Below, piece by piece: positions 34,275 to 42,944 of a stretch of DNA of 64,000 nt (its first letter is position 1; every line of letters begins with the position of its first letter). The notes below the pieces were generated by a model that ran no database searches, was not told where the DNA came from, and saw nothing but the letters and a program-made list of their open reading frames with translations. The stretch lies in the NCBI RefSeq assembly GCF_000482325.1, contig NZ_KI535297.1:124001-188000 (forward strand), given 5' to 3'. The position numbers and the translations under genes are program-made. This DNA comes from Bacillus sp. UNC438CL73TsuS30 (GTDB taxonomy: Bacteria > Bacillota > Bacilli > Bacillales > Cytobacillaceae).

Positions 34275-34298
34275 ATATTTAGATAATTAACTAAATAT
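34275..34298 (+). promoter_or_regulatory. Inverted-repeat operator before the ArsR-type gene
   Basis: ATATTTAG and CTAAATAT face each other across eight bases, 16 bp before the start codon. Autoregulation by the ArsR/SdpR-type protein is expected. Confidence 0.6.
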
Positions 34299-34314
34299 AA
34301 AAGGAGAGGCTTAA

Positions 34315-34569
34315 ATGAACGAAGTTTTTAAGGCACTAGCCGATCCAACAAGAAGAAAAATTCTTGATTTGTTGAAAGAGCAGGATTTAACAGCGGGTGA
34401 AATTGCCGACCAATTTGATATGAGCAAGCCCTCCATCAGCAATCATCTAAAAATCCTTAAATCTGCAGGATTAGTTCTCGATGAAAAAAAGGGCCAGTTT
34501 ATCCTTTACTCGTTAAATTCCACTATTTTGCAGGATGTCATTAAGTGGCTGCTAGATAAAAAAAGTTAA
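34315..34569 (+). CDS. ArsR-family regulator, SdpR-like
   Basis: An 84-residue winged-helix protein: FKALADPTRRKILDLLKEQD, then the recognition region FDMSKPSISNHLKILKSAGL and the wing KKGQFILYSL. It lacks metal-binding cysteines, as SdpR does. It lies 13 bp before an SdpI-type gene, the arrangement of the B. subtilis sdpR-sdpI autoregulated immunity operon. AAAAGGAGAGG precedes the ATG. Orthology to SdpR is inferred from gene pairing. Confidence 0.82.
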   Translation: MNEVFKALADPTRRKILDLLKEQDLTAGEIADQFDMSKPSISNHLKILKSAGLVLDEKKGQFILYSLNSTILQDVIKWLLDKKS

Positions 34570-34582
34570 GGGGGAGAAACGT

Positions 34583-35218
34583 GTGAGGAAAAATAAGCTT
34601 TATTATATAACAATGGGAATTGCAATCATTACATTGCTGCTGAATCTCTTGGCGTATCCTAATTTACCGGATAAAGTGCCTGTGCATTGGGGGATCAAGG
34701 GCGAGGTTAACCGCTATGGACCTAAACTGGAACTTGTCAGCCTTGGTGCATTGCCTATTGTCTTATTTTTTTTCCTAAACTATTTACCAGTAATAGACCC
34801 GAAAAAGCAATCTTATAAATTGCATAAAAACGCCTATTCGATTATGAATCTGGTGATTATCCTGTTTTTATCCTGTATGAACCTAATTGCCATTGCAAGT
34901 GCACTTGGGATTTATGTCCCTTTTCAAAAGATAGTGCCTATCCTTTTTGGAATACTTTTCATTGTACTTGGTAATTACATGGCGCAAATTCGCCACAATT
35001 ATTTTATTGGTTTTCGATCACCATGGACACTTGCCTCGGAATATGTGTGGAAAAAAACGCACAGATTTGGTGGCTATGTTTTAGTTGTTATTGGACTTAT
35101 CTCTCTTATAGCAGGTTTGTTTGGTTCAATTGGTATGCAGCTATTCTTTGCGGCGTTAGTTATTGGGGTTGCGGGGATTTACTTATATTCATATTTGTTA
35201 TTTAAAAAGAAATCATAG
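34583..35218 (+). CDS. SdpI-family membrane protein (immunity/signal type)
   Basis: A 211-residue membrane protein with about six helices. The N-terminal DUF1648 part has LPDKVPVHWGIKGEVNRYGP, and the SdpI region has RHNYFIGFRSPWTLASEYVW. In B. subtilis SdpI protects against the SdpC toxin and sequesters SdpR at the membrane. No sdpABC toxin genes occur here, so it may detect a foreign toxin or have another envelope role. Start is GTG behind AAGGGGGAG. Confidence 0.82.
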   Translation: MRKNKLYYITMGIAIITLLLNLLAYPNLPDKVPVHWGIKGEVNRYGPKLELVSLGALPIVLFFFLNYLPVIDPKKQSYKLHKNAYSIMNLVIILFLSCMNLIAIASALGIYVPFQKIVPILFGILFIVLGNYMAQIRHNYFIGFRSPWTLASEYVWKKTHRFGGYVLVVIGLISLIAGLFGSIGMQLFFAALVIGVAGIYLYSYLLFKKKS

Positions 35219-35320
35219 CGGTGACGTGTAGGTATATTGGTTTTTGAAGAAGTGGACAATAAAAGTGTTAATATGAGGAGTAGATGATTTAAATTCATTA
35301 AAAGAGGTGTGAAATCCACC

Positions 35321-35425
35321 TTATCAACGAATTTATCAGTTTTATCAGCGAATTATCGAAGCTTATCGGCGAATTTATTAGTTTTATCAGCGAATTAACA
35401 CGCTTTATCAGCGAAGGAAAAAACA
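35321..35425. repeat. Five 21-bp tandem repeats before selO
   Basis: Copies begin at 35321, 35342, 35363, 35384 and 35405, an exact 21-bp period. The core is TTATCAGCGAA with variants TTATCAACGAA and TTATCGGCGAA, followed by a T-rich part such as TTTATTAGTT. The array ends 25 bp before the selO start. Confidence 0.85.
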
Positions 35426-35449
35426 ACCATCTTTTTTAAAGGAGTTACC

Positions 35450-36916
35450 ATGACAAATCAAAATGAAACAGGCTGGAATTTTGACAATAGTTATGCTCGG
35501 CTTCCAGAATCATTTTTTACCGGTCAAAACCTAAACCCTGTCAGATCGCCTAATTTAATTATCCTTAACGGACCGTTAGCAAAATCACTAGGCTTGAATG
35601 TCGAGAGACTTCAGTCGGAAGATGGAATCGCAGTCCTTGCAGGCAATCGAATTCCCGAGGGCGGTTCCCCCCTTGCTCAGGCCTATGCCGGACATCAATT
35701 TGGACATTTTACTATGCTAGGTGATGGCCGGGCGCTGCTGCTTGGTGAACAGCTTACCCCTCAAGGAGAGCGCTATGATATTCAGCTTAAAGGTTCAGGA
35801 AGAACTCGGTATTCCCGCGGGGGCGATGGAAGGGCAGCGCTTGGTCCAATGCTTCGTGAATATATCATCAGTGAAGCCATGAATGCACTTGGGATTCCGA
35901 CCACCCGCAGTTTAGCAGTGGTAGAAACGGGTGAGACCATTGCCAGAGAAACCTATTTGCCAGGTGCAATCCTCACCCGTGTGGCTGCAAGTCATATTCG
36001 TGTCGGTACTTTTCAATATGTGGCAAAATGGGGAAGTGATGAGGACCTTAGAATCCTCGCAGACTATACAATAAAACGCCATTACCCAGACATTGAGGTG
36101 AATGAGAATCAATACCTTTCCCTGCTAAAGGAAGTAATTAAGCGGCAGGCTGGGCTGGTTGCAAAATGGCAGTTAGTTGGTTTTATTCATGGAGTGATGA
36201 ATACTGACAACATGACAATTAGTGGGGAAACGATTGATTATGGTCCTTGTGCCTTCATGGATACATATGATCCAGAAACAGTATTCAGTTCGATCGATGT
36301 TCAAGGACGCTATGCTTATGGTAATCAGCCGTATATGGCCGGTTGGAATCTTGCGCGATTTGCAGAAACACTTTTGCCATTATTGCATGAGAATCAAGAA
36401 GAGGCTGTAAATATTGCTCAGGATGCCATTTCCGGCTATATGGATTTGTATCAGAAGAATTGGCTTGCAGGAATGAGAGAAAAGTTGGGGATTTTTAACG
36501 AGGAAGAGCAGGATGCAACCCTTGTGGAAGATCTCCTCAAAATAATGCAGCAATACCATGCGGACTATACGAATACCTTCCGTGCGCTAACGATCGAAAA
36601 GATGGAAGATACTCCTCTCAATGGGACTCCAGAATTTACGCAATGGCATGAAAAATGGCTGGCAAGACGAGGGAGACAGGAGGAATCAAGAGAATCTTCC
36701 CTAGAGTTAATGCGAAACAGCAATCCTGCAGTTATTCCGCGGAATCACCGGGTAGAAGAGGCGCTCGAGGCTGCGGTAAATGAGGGAGACCTAAATGTGA
36801 TGGAAAAACTGCTTAATGTTCTGTCAAGACCTTACGAATACAGTACTGAACAAGAAGAATTCTGCACTTTACCAGCACCATCAAACCTCCCTTACCGAAC
36901 TTTTTGTGGTACTTGA
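35450..36916 (+). CDS. selO: SelO/YdiU protein AMPylator pseudokinase
   Basis: A 488-residue protein, full length for SelO. It shows the conserved AYAGHQFGHFTMLGDGRALL, the LKGSGRTRYSRGGDGRAALG loop, and GVMNTDNMTISGETIDYGPC, where the metal-binding Asn and Asp lie. Family members transfer AMP to protein hydroxyls and help in redox stress. AAAGGAGTT precedes the ATG. The upstream 21-bp repeat array may affect its expression. It is monocistronic. Confidence 0.93.
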   Translation: MTNQNETGWNFDNSYARLPESFFTGQNLNPVRSPNLIILNGPLAKSLGLNVERLQSEDGIAVLAGNRIPEGGSPLAQAYAGHQFGHFTMLGDGRALLLGEQLTPQGERYDIQLKGSGRTRYSRGGDGRAALGPMLREYIISEAMNALGIPTTRSLAVVETGETIARETYLPGAILTRVAASHIRVGTFQYVAKWGSDEDLRILADYTIKRHYPDIEVNENQYLSLLKEVIKRQAGLVAKWQLVGFIHGVMNTDNMTISGETIDYGPCAFMDTYDPETVFSSIDVQGRYAYGNQPYMAGWNLARFAETLLPLLHENQEEAVNIAQDAISGYMDLYQKNWLAGMREKLGIFNEEEQDATLVEDLLKIMQQYHADYTNTFRALTIEKMEDTPLNGTPEFTQWHEKWLARRGRQEESRESSLELMRNSNPAVIPRNHRVEEALEAAVNEGDLNVMEKLLNVLSRPYEYSTEQEEFCTLPAPSNLPYRTFCGT

Positions 36917-36992
36917 TGGTGTAAGGTAAAAAAACTAGTAGCAAAATAGCTATCCTGATAAGCCTTATTTTGTTAATCCTTTTAGTTATTTA

Positions 36993-37064
36993 GTACGGCC
37001 AATGCAATAGGAAAAGAGAAGAAGTGTAAACAATCTCTTTTCATTGCGGCCGGCTATTTTTTTA
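36993..37064 (+). terminator. Long terminator hairpin after selO
   Basis: GGCCAATGCAATAGGAAAAG faces CTTTTCATTGCGGCC with small bulges, followed by seven T. The rest of the gap to 37317 is AT-rich, with no gene recognised. Confidence 0.75.
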
Positions 37065-37317
37065 CCCACTACGAGAAATTCATAACGATATTTATCATTA
37101 AAATCGGAAAGAGCAGTAAAATATATTACAATTTTGTGAAGTCATTAAAAGGCTTGATCATTCTATAAAATGGGATGTTATAATTAACCAGAAATCTATA
37201 AATTCTACTCGACGTTCAACTCCTTTGACTTTCCTCGAATCTTCTGAATTTCCACCCGACAGTTTATTCCTATTTCTATCATTTATTCTTAAATCAGTTA
37301 GAAGGAGCCTTTTTCCA

Positions 37318-37908
37318 ATGGATACTAGAACAAAATGGAATATTAAACATCAAGATCGCCTTAATAAATTAGACGTACCCGCGCCAAATCTAAGATTAAA
37401 AAATCTATATCCTTATCTTCTTGGCGGCACAGCACTTGATTTTGCCTGCGGTTTAGGAGGAAATAGCCTATATCTCGCAAGTTTGAACTATCAGGTTCAA
37501 GCAGTTGACATATCTGAGGTTGCGATTAACTATCTTCAAGAACAGGCTGCAAAGGATAAACGCAATATCACACCACAAGTATGTGATTTGACGGAATTGA
37601 ACAATCTTTGGTGGGAAGACACTTCGATTGATTTGGCGGTCATTACCTACTATCTAGATAGATCGTTATATCCCATGTTAAAGAAGATTATAAAAGAAGA
37701 AGGTTATTTGTTTTTTGAAACCTATTATCTCAACTCACAAAGCAAGAATAACGGGGTATCTAATCAATATAAATTGCAGCCTCAAGAGCTGCTAAAAGAA
37801 TTTCGAGATTGGAAAGTGCTCTTATTTGAGGAAAATGAACAAGAGGGACGGCAAACCATCTTCGTCAGAAAAGTAAAAGGAGAGGAACATCACCCTATAT
37901 CGGAATGA
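37318..37908 (+). CDS. Class I SAM-dependent methyltransferase, TehB-like
   Basis: A 196-residue methyltransferase. Motif I is ALDFACGLGGNSLYLA, the acidic loop is QAVDISEVAINYL, and DLAVITYYLDRSLYPML corresponds to motif IV. It resembles the small TehB/UbiE-like group. The frame opens at 37225, but the ATG at 37318 with AGAAGGAG upstream is preferred. It is followed by a gene fragment and another unknown gene, so there is no pathway context. Confidence 0.8.
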   Translation: MDTRTKWNIKHQDRLNKLDVPAPNLRLKNLYPYLLGGTALDFACGLGGNSLYLASLNYQVQAVDISEVAINYLQEQAAKDKRNITPQVCDLTELNNLWWEDTSIDLAVITYYLDRSLYPMLKKIIKEEGYLFFETYYLNSQSKNNGVSNQYKLQPQELLKEFRDWKVLLFEENEQEGRQTIFVRKVKGEEHHPISE

Positions 37909-37925
37909 TTCTATAACTCAATCCA

Positions 37926-38063
37926 ATGCTGAATTCTGTAACGGTTTATTCTCTTAATCGTGAAGGTATGTATGAGCAGCACGATTTGAAAACGGAGAGC
38001 GGAACAGTTGCATCGAAATTTTTAGATGGTTTTAGCGTGGATTTAAAAGATCTATTTTATTGA
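37926..38063 (+). pseudogene. C-terminal fragment of an Uma2-family (DUF820) gene
   Basis: A 45-codon frame without a ribosome binding site reads LNSVTVYSLNREGMYEQHDL, then KTESGTVASKFLDGFSVDLK and DLFY. The V-x-VY-x-L..G.YE pattern followed by (F/L)xGFxVDLxxLF is the C-terminal end of Uma2 endonuclease-like proteins. The N-terminal nuclease part is absent. Confidence 0.5.
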
Positions 38064-38077
38064 AAGGATTGGTTTAC

Positions 38078-38809
38078 ATGATAGAGATGAAGGAAACTGT
38101 AGAGAAGGTTATTGAGTTTGCCCAGTCAGGAACAAATACAAAAAGTTTTCGCCCGGATTATCCTGTTTCTGAGGAGTTAAGGGAAAGGATGATGGATACC
38201 TTTAGCGATTTTATGGACTTTACGCTAGATTCCTATTTTCATGAGGTAGCTCCCTTTTTAGAGGAATATGTAGAAGAACTTAAAACGAGGGAAGAGAAAA
38301 AAGATATACTGCTGCATAATTTATTTTGGTGGCGAATTCTGTATGATGCCCATTACAATTATAGTGAAAGCTGCCTTGCGGAATATTTAGCCGAAAAGGA
38401 TCGAGGGTTGGATAGGGGACCTGTGATTGAATCGTGGTTAAGGGAATCTTGGGTGGCAATCCCTAAATTCTATTATGTTGGCTATAAATATAATGACCGG
38501 TTCTTTGTAGTGGTTGATATTTTAACAGAAAAAACAATTGATGTACTAGTGTGTGACCCGCTTGCAATCCCGCCGGAAAATGGGGAAATTGTTATGGGGA
38601 CGCTCATACCGTTAGGAGACGGTTTACATGCTCCAATCGTTGATTTTTACCACTTTGATTATGAAGCAAGAATCGATATAGCTAGGCATGTACACTACTA
38701 TTATGATAGATTTTCAAAAAGTTCGACTCCCCATGAAACTTTTCTTCACGTACTTTCCGCTATGCTGCAAATCGAAAGAATTATCTTCGATGAAATCATG
38801 AAAAAGTAA
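38078..38809 (+). CDS. Hypothetical protein, unrecognised
   Basis: About 243 residues, acidic and soluble. The N-terminus is helical (DFMDFTLDSYFHEVAPFLEE) and the rest is richer in strands (VAIPKFYYVGYKYNDRFFVV, then DILTEKTIDVLVCDPLAIPP). The ATG at 38078 follows AAAGGA by nine bases; a longer TTG start at 38060 would overlap the fragment upstream. HLF(W)WRILYDAH near residue 85 recalls helical modules seen in SEC-C-associated proteins, but this is not enough to name it. Confidence 0.55.
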   Translation: MIEMKETVEKVIEFAQSGTNTKSFRPDYPVSEELRERMMDTFSDFMDFTLDSYFHEVAPFLEEYVEELKTREEKKDILLHNLFWWRILYDAHYNYSESCLAEYLAEKDRGLDRGPVIESWLRESWVAIPKFYYVGYKYNDRFFVVVDILTEKTIDVLVCDPLAIPPENGEIVMGTLIPLGDGLHAPIVDFYHFDYEARIDIARHVHYYYDRFSKSSTPHETFLHVLSAMLQIERIIFDEIMKK

Positions 38810-38894
38810 TTTCAAAATAAAACATTCATTCCATAATCATTTTTTTAAAAGGTTTTTTCCAATTTCATTTCAATATAATCTTTAACTCTTGTGC

Positions 38895-38900
38895 TATAAT
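38895..38900 (+). promoter_or_regulatory. Extended -10 promoter element
   Basis: TGCTATAAT (TATAAT at 38895-38900) lies 22 bp before the start of the coiled-coil gene. No good -35 is visible, which an extended -10 can offset. Confidence 0.5.
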
Positions 38901-38921
38901 AAATAAACTTGGGGGTCTAGG

Positions 38922-39410
38922 ATGATGGATAAAGCAATAATTGATGTATTACAATCAGTTTTAAAAAAAGAATTAGATCCAATTAATTCACGCCTTGGCG
39001 GCATTGAACAAGATGTTAAACAATTGAAAGATGGACAGGAACGGCTTGAAGAAGATGTGCAAGGATTAAAATCTGAATTAAACGATATGAAACAAGATTT
39101 TAAACATCTGAAAGATGGACAGGAACGGCTTGAAGAAGATGTGCAAGGATTAAAATCTGAATTAAACGATATGAAACAAGATTTTAAACATCTGAAAGAT
39201 GGGCAAGAACGACTTGAAGAAGATGTGCAAGAATTGAAACAAGATATAAAAGATATAAAAACTGGCCAAGAACTCCTTCAAAAAAACATTATCAAAAGTC
39301 TTGGAGAATACACCGAAAAAATTGCTAACCACGTCGATAATAAGACATCTGCCTTAAATAAACGCGTATATGCTGTTGAAACTGAAATTGAACGGCTAAT
39401 TCGACAGTAA
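38922..39410 (+). CDS. Coiled-coil protein with internal 28-residue repeats
   Basis: A 162-residue, highly charged, all-helical protein. Three copies of a 28-residue unit, LKDGQERLEEDVQGLKSELN plus DMKQDFKH, begin at residues 35, 63 and 91. They fit a continuous coiled coil. Start is ATG 38922 or 38925 behind GGGGGT. The ends are less repetitive. Proteins of this make-up are common in Bacillus without known role. The repeat number probably varies by recombination between the nearly identical DNA units. Confidence 0.7.
   Translation: MMDKAIIDVLQSVLKKELDPINSRLGGIEQDVKQLKDGQERLEEDVQGLKSELNDMKQDFKHLKDGQERLEEDVQGLKSELNDMKQDFKHLKDGQERLEEDVQELKQDIKDIKTGQELLQKNIIKSLGEYTEKIANHVDNKTSALNKRVYAVETEIERLIRQ
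39024..39245 (+). repeat. 84-bp coding repeat, two full copies and one partial
   Basis: Units start at 39024, 39108 and 39192. The first two are almost identical in DNA (CTGAAAGATGGACAGGAACG and onward), while the third diverges after about 50 bp. Confidence 0.9.
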
Positions 39411-39437
39411 AATCAAAAAGACAGATAAAGAAGATAA

Positions 39438-39480
39438 GGTCGCTTATCCTTCAAATAAGCGACCAATTTAAGGTTTTTTT
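39438..39480. terminator. Terminator between convergent genes
   Basis: GGTCGCTTAT faces ATAAGCGACC, followed by a T-rich stretch ending in nine T. It separates the coiled-coil gene from the formate dehydrogenase operon. Confidence 0.7.
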
Positions 39481-39489
39481 TATTCAATT

Positions 39490-39972
39490 CTAATCTTCCT
39501 TCAAATTCTTCCCCATACCCTTCAAGAAATGTATCCCAAATCCCACTGCACGATTGATATCCGGGTCATTCAAGGCCTTCATGAGATCAAGAACTCCAAC
39601 TTTTTTTTTTCTCTGAACAAATCCCGTTCCTTCATCAATCCCCGCTGCTAAACCACTAATCATTTTCTTAGTTTGTTCCGGTTGAAAATCGGTGAACGCC
39701 ATCGATGCACTCATAAAGTTATTAATAAAATTCGTCACAGGCTCACGGTTCACCTGGTGGAGCGCGATTTCAGCGATTTTTTCCTTTGCCTGAAGCATTG
39801 CATTAGCCGAATCTAGCATTCCGCTCTGATTAAGCCCACCGACTAAATCCATAAGCTTTTTCAAAGCTTCATCCTTTTCAGCTAACTGCGCTTGCAAGTT
39901 TGCTAATTTTTCACTTTCACGCTCTTCTTTCGTAGGAATCTCTTTTTTAATCATCGTAATGGGCTGTGCCAC
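39490..39972 (-). CDS. yrhD: DUF1641 protein, partner of formate dehydrogenase (YrhD-like)
   Basis: A 160-residue helical protein. It has an N-terminal coiled coil (KLANLQAQLAEKDEALKKLM) and the DUF1641 C-terminal pattern VLDLMKALNDPDINRAVGFG. It starts 16 bp after the formate dehydrogenase gene, behind AGGAGGTATTTTAGG, so the two are an operon as in B. subtilis yrhD-yrhE. It may be an assembly or membrane-linking partner for NAD-linked dehydrogenases, given the second DUF1641 gene next to ndh. Confidence 0.85.
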   Translation of the reverse strand: MAQPITMIKKEIPTKEERESEKLANLQAQLAEKDEALKKLMDLVGGLNQSGMLDSANAMLQAKEKIAEIALHQVNREPVTNFINNFMSASMAFTDFQPEQTKKMISGLAAGIDEGTGFVQRKKKVGVLDLMKALNDPDINRAVGFGIHFLKGMGKNLKED

Positions 39973-39988
39973 CTAAAATACCTCCTTG

Positions 39989-42925
39989 TTAATCGGTTAA
40001 ATGAACATACCCAGGGCGATTCCATTTACGCTGAACCTCGACCCCAGCTTGCGGATTCCGTTGTTTATTTCGCGGGTTTGTATTTGGAAGCGGATTTTTT
40101 CCCTCTTCACGAATAAGCTCCATCCGCACCTTCATTTGTTTATAAGCAGGTGTATTCGTTCGTAAATCGGTTGTTGTACCGATTAAAAAGTTAATGGCCG
40201 AGTCCTTTTCCGTTGAATTCATCGGCAAATATAGTTCGTTTGCTTTCACGCGGTCCGTAACAAGCGCCGGTAATTTTAGTGCACCAAAAGGTGAAACAAG
40301 GCGGACAATGGAACCGTCCTGAACGCCTCGGTCTTTCGCAAGCTCCGGTGACACCTCTACAAAAATTCCTGGAACTTTTGCCTGGATTCCAAGAGATTTA
40401 TTTGTTAAATTTCCCTCATGGAAATGCTCAAGCATCCGGCCATTGTTGATGTGAAGATCATATTCAACCGGGAACTCCTCAGGAGCAACCCAATCTGACA
40501 GCGAGAAACGAGCTTTTTTATCTGGAAAATTAAATCCATCTACATACAGAAGCGGTGTGCTAACCCCATCATTGCTTCCCCAAAGGAAACTGTTCCAACC
40601 ATCAAGGTCATTATAATTTGCTTGACTGAAAAGAGGGGAGAGGCTGGCCATTTCGGCAAAAATTTCACTTGGATGACTGTAGTTCCAATGGGCTCCTAAG
40701 CGATTGGCAATTTCTTGGATAATCCACCAATCTGGCTTTGATTCGCCAAGTGTTGGTAATGCTTGGTATAAACGTTGAACACGCCGTTCGGTATTCGTGA
40801 AGGTTCCTTCTTTTTCAAGAGAAGGCGCAGCTGGCAAAATAACATCCGCATATTGAGCCGTTCTAGAGAAAAATAGGTCCTGGACTACAAAGAAACCAAG
40901 GCTCGCTAATGCGTCGTGAACATGATTCGCATTTGCATCAACTAGCGCCATATCTTCACCAACCAAGTACATAGCTTTCATTCTTCCTTGTTTAACGGCT
41001 TTCAACATTTGAATGCTGTCAAGGCCAGGTAATCCATCAATCATGACACCGTAGGCTTTTTCAAATTTAGTCCGTGCAGCCTCATCGGTTACATGCTGGT
41101 ATCCTGGAAGCCATCCCGGTAGTGTTCCCATATCACAGGCTCCTTGAACATTGTTGTGTCCGCGGAGAGGGTAGGCCCCGGCGCCAGGACGGCGATAGTT
41201 TCCTGTTGCAAGCAGCAAATTAGAAATCGCAGCGGAGGTTTCAGAACCGCCTTTGTTCTGGGTAACACCCATGCCCCAAAGAATGCAGGTACCGTCAGCA
41301 TCACGAATCATTTCGGCTACTTGAATGAGTGTTTCCTGAGTAATTCCAGTGATTTTTTCTGCATAATCCAAAGTGTACCTTTCAAGGACCGTTTTGAAGT
41401 CTTCAAAGAAATTAACGTTTTCATCAATGAATTTTTGGTCATTCCAGCCCTGGTCAATTAAATATTTTGTTACGGCCATGAGCCATACTTGGTCCGTGCC
41501 TTGCTTTGGACTGATGAAAATATCGGAGCGCTCGGCCATTTCGTTTTTACGCAGATCAGCTACGATTAATTTTTGACCGTGAAGCTTATGGGCTCGCTTT
41601 ATTCGGGTTGCCAAGACTGGATGTCCTTCAGCTGGATTAGCGCCGACAATGATGACCAGGCCAGCTTTTGCGATATCACGAATCGTTCCAGCATCACCGC
41701 CCATTCCAACAGTCCGGAATAAACCGTCCGTTGCAGGAGACTGGCAATAGCGCGAGCAGTTGTCGACATTGTTTGTCTCAAATACTTGCCGTGCCAGCTT
41801 TTGCATTAAATAATTTTCTTCGTTGGTTATTTTGGAAGAGGAGACAAAACCAATGGAACCTGGTCCATTCTCTTCTTGAATGGATTCTAGCTTATTTGCC
41901 ACGAGGGCAAGTGCTTCTTCCCACGTAGATTCAACAAATTCGCCATTTTTACGAATTAATGGTTTTGTAATCCGTTCATTGCTATTGACAAAATCCCAGC
42001 CGAATTTCCCTTTAATACAGGTTGAAATGGCGTTAACGGGAGCATCATGGGAAGGCTGGATTTTAAGAATCTTTCGGTCCTTCGTCCAGACCTCAAACGT
42101 ACAGCCTACCCCGCAAAAGGTACAAACGGTTTTGGTCTTTTTTGTACGTGTTTCGCGCATGGCAGCTTCTGCCTCTGAGACAGCTAGAATACCAGAGTAA
42201 CTTGGTTCTACCTCTTTGACTAAATCAATCATCGATGTCAGCAGGCCTTGGTTCATTCCGCTCATAAAACCGGCCTCACCGAGCATCGATTTTTCCATTA
42301 AGGCATTACAAGGACAAATGGTCACGCATTGACCACAACTGACACAGGAGGAGTCATTGATATTGACCCCATTGTCCCAAAGAACCCGAGGCCGCTCTGC
42401 CTCCCAATCAATGGAAAGGGTTTCATTTACTTGGAGGTTTTGACAAACCTCAACACATTGTCCGCAGGCAATACATTGATTCGGGTCATAGCGATAAAAT
42501 GGATGGGACATATCAACGGCATTCGTATCTGCTTTTGGAGAATAGGGATACTTTTGGTGCTCGATTTCCATTAAATCAACGGTGTTATGTACTTTACAGT
42601 TACCATTATTGTTATCGCAAACGGTACAGTAGAGCAAGTGGTTTTCTAACAGCCGATCCATTGCCTCCGTTTGCGCATTCTTCGCACGCGGAGAAGAAAG
42701 TGAAATGTCCATCCCATTTGAAATTGCAGTCGAACAAGAGCGAACTAGCATTCCATCGACTTCGACGATACAGGTATCGCAGGTTTGAATCGGATCTACC
42801 TCTGGAACATAGCAAACTTGCGGATGGGGAATTTCATTTTGATTGATGATTTCTAGAATGGTTGAACCTTGCTTTGCTGTATAGCTTTGATTATTTATTT
42901 TGACGGTAATCATTTTGTCGTTCAT
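39989..42925 (-). CDS. yrhE: Formate dehydrogenase, molybdopterin-dependent alpha subunit (YrhE-like)
   Basis: About 978 residues. Domains in order: 2Fe-2S ferredoxin domain (about 5-85, CYVPEVDPIQTCDTC), an iron-sulfur-binding His/Cys segment (LLYCTVCDNNNGNCKVH), two 4Fe-4S clusters (CIACGQCVEVCQ and CVSCGQCVTICPC), a fourth cluster CTFCGVGC, then the molybdopterin domain with active-site Cys in NNVDNCSRYCQSPA. It is thus a Cys, not selenocysteine, enzyme. The start at 42925 follows AAGGAGGTC; a longer open frame to 43081 covers the leader hairpin. It oxidises formate to CO2, probably with NAD. Confidence 0.93.
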   Translation of the reverse strand: MNDKMITVKINNQSYTAKQGSTILEIINQNEIPHPQVCYVPEVDPIQTCDTCIVEVDGMLVRSCSTAISNGMDISLSSPRAKNAQTEAMDRLLENHLLYCTVCDNNNGNCKVHNTVDLMEIEHQKYPYSPKADTNAVDMSHPFYRYDPNQCIACGQCVEVCQNLQVNETLSIDWEAERPRVLWDNGVNINDSSCVSCGQCVTICPCNALMEKSMLGEAGFMSGMNQGLLTSMIDLVKEVEPSYSGILAVSEAEAAMRETRTKKTKTVCTFCGVGCTFEVWTKDRKILKIQPSHDAPVNAISTCIKGKFGWDFVNSNERITKPLIRKNGEFVESTWEEALALVANKLESIQEENGPGSIGFVSSSKITNEENYLMQKLARQVFETNNVDNCSRYCQSPATDGLFRTVGMGGDAGTIRDIAKAGLVIIVGANPAEGHPVLATRIKRAHKLHGQKLIVADLRKNEMAERSDIFISPKQGTDQVWLMAVTKYLIDQGWNDQKFIDENVNFFEDFKTVLERYTLDYAEKITGITQETLIQVAEMIRDADGTCILWGMGVTQNKGGSETSAAISNLLLATGNYRRPGAGAYPLRGHNNVQGACDMGTLPGWLPGYQHVTDEAARTKFEKAYGVMIDGLPGLDSIQMLKAVKQGRMKAMYLVGEDMALVDANANHVHDALASLGFFVVQDLFFSRTAQYADVILPAAPSLEKEGTFTNTERRVQRLYQALPTLGESKPDWWIIQEIANRLGAHWNYSHPSEIFAEMASLSPLFSQANYNDLDGWNSFLWGSNDGVSTPLLYVDGFNFPDKKARFSLSDWVAPEEFPVEYDLHINNGRMLEHFHEGNLTNKSLGIQAKVPGIFVEVSPELAKDRGVQDGSIVRLVSPFGALKLPALVTDRVKANELYLPMNSTEKDSAINFLIGTTTDLRTNTPAYKQMKVRMELIREEGKNPLPNTNPRNKQRNPQAGVEVQRKWNRPGYVHLTD

Positions 42926-42944
42926 GTTTGACCTCCTTATAAAG

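Noticed and set aside
42036..42846. Plus-strand frames opposite the formate dehydrogenase gene
   Set aside because: Shadows of a long, strongly coding minus-strand gene.
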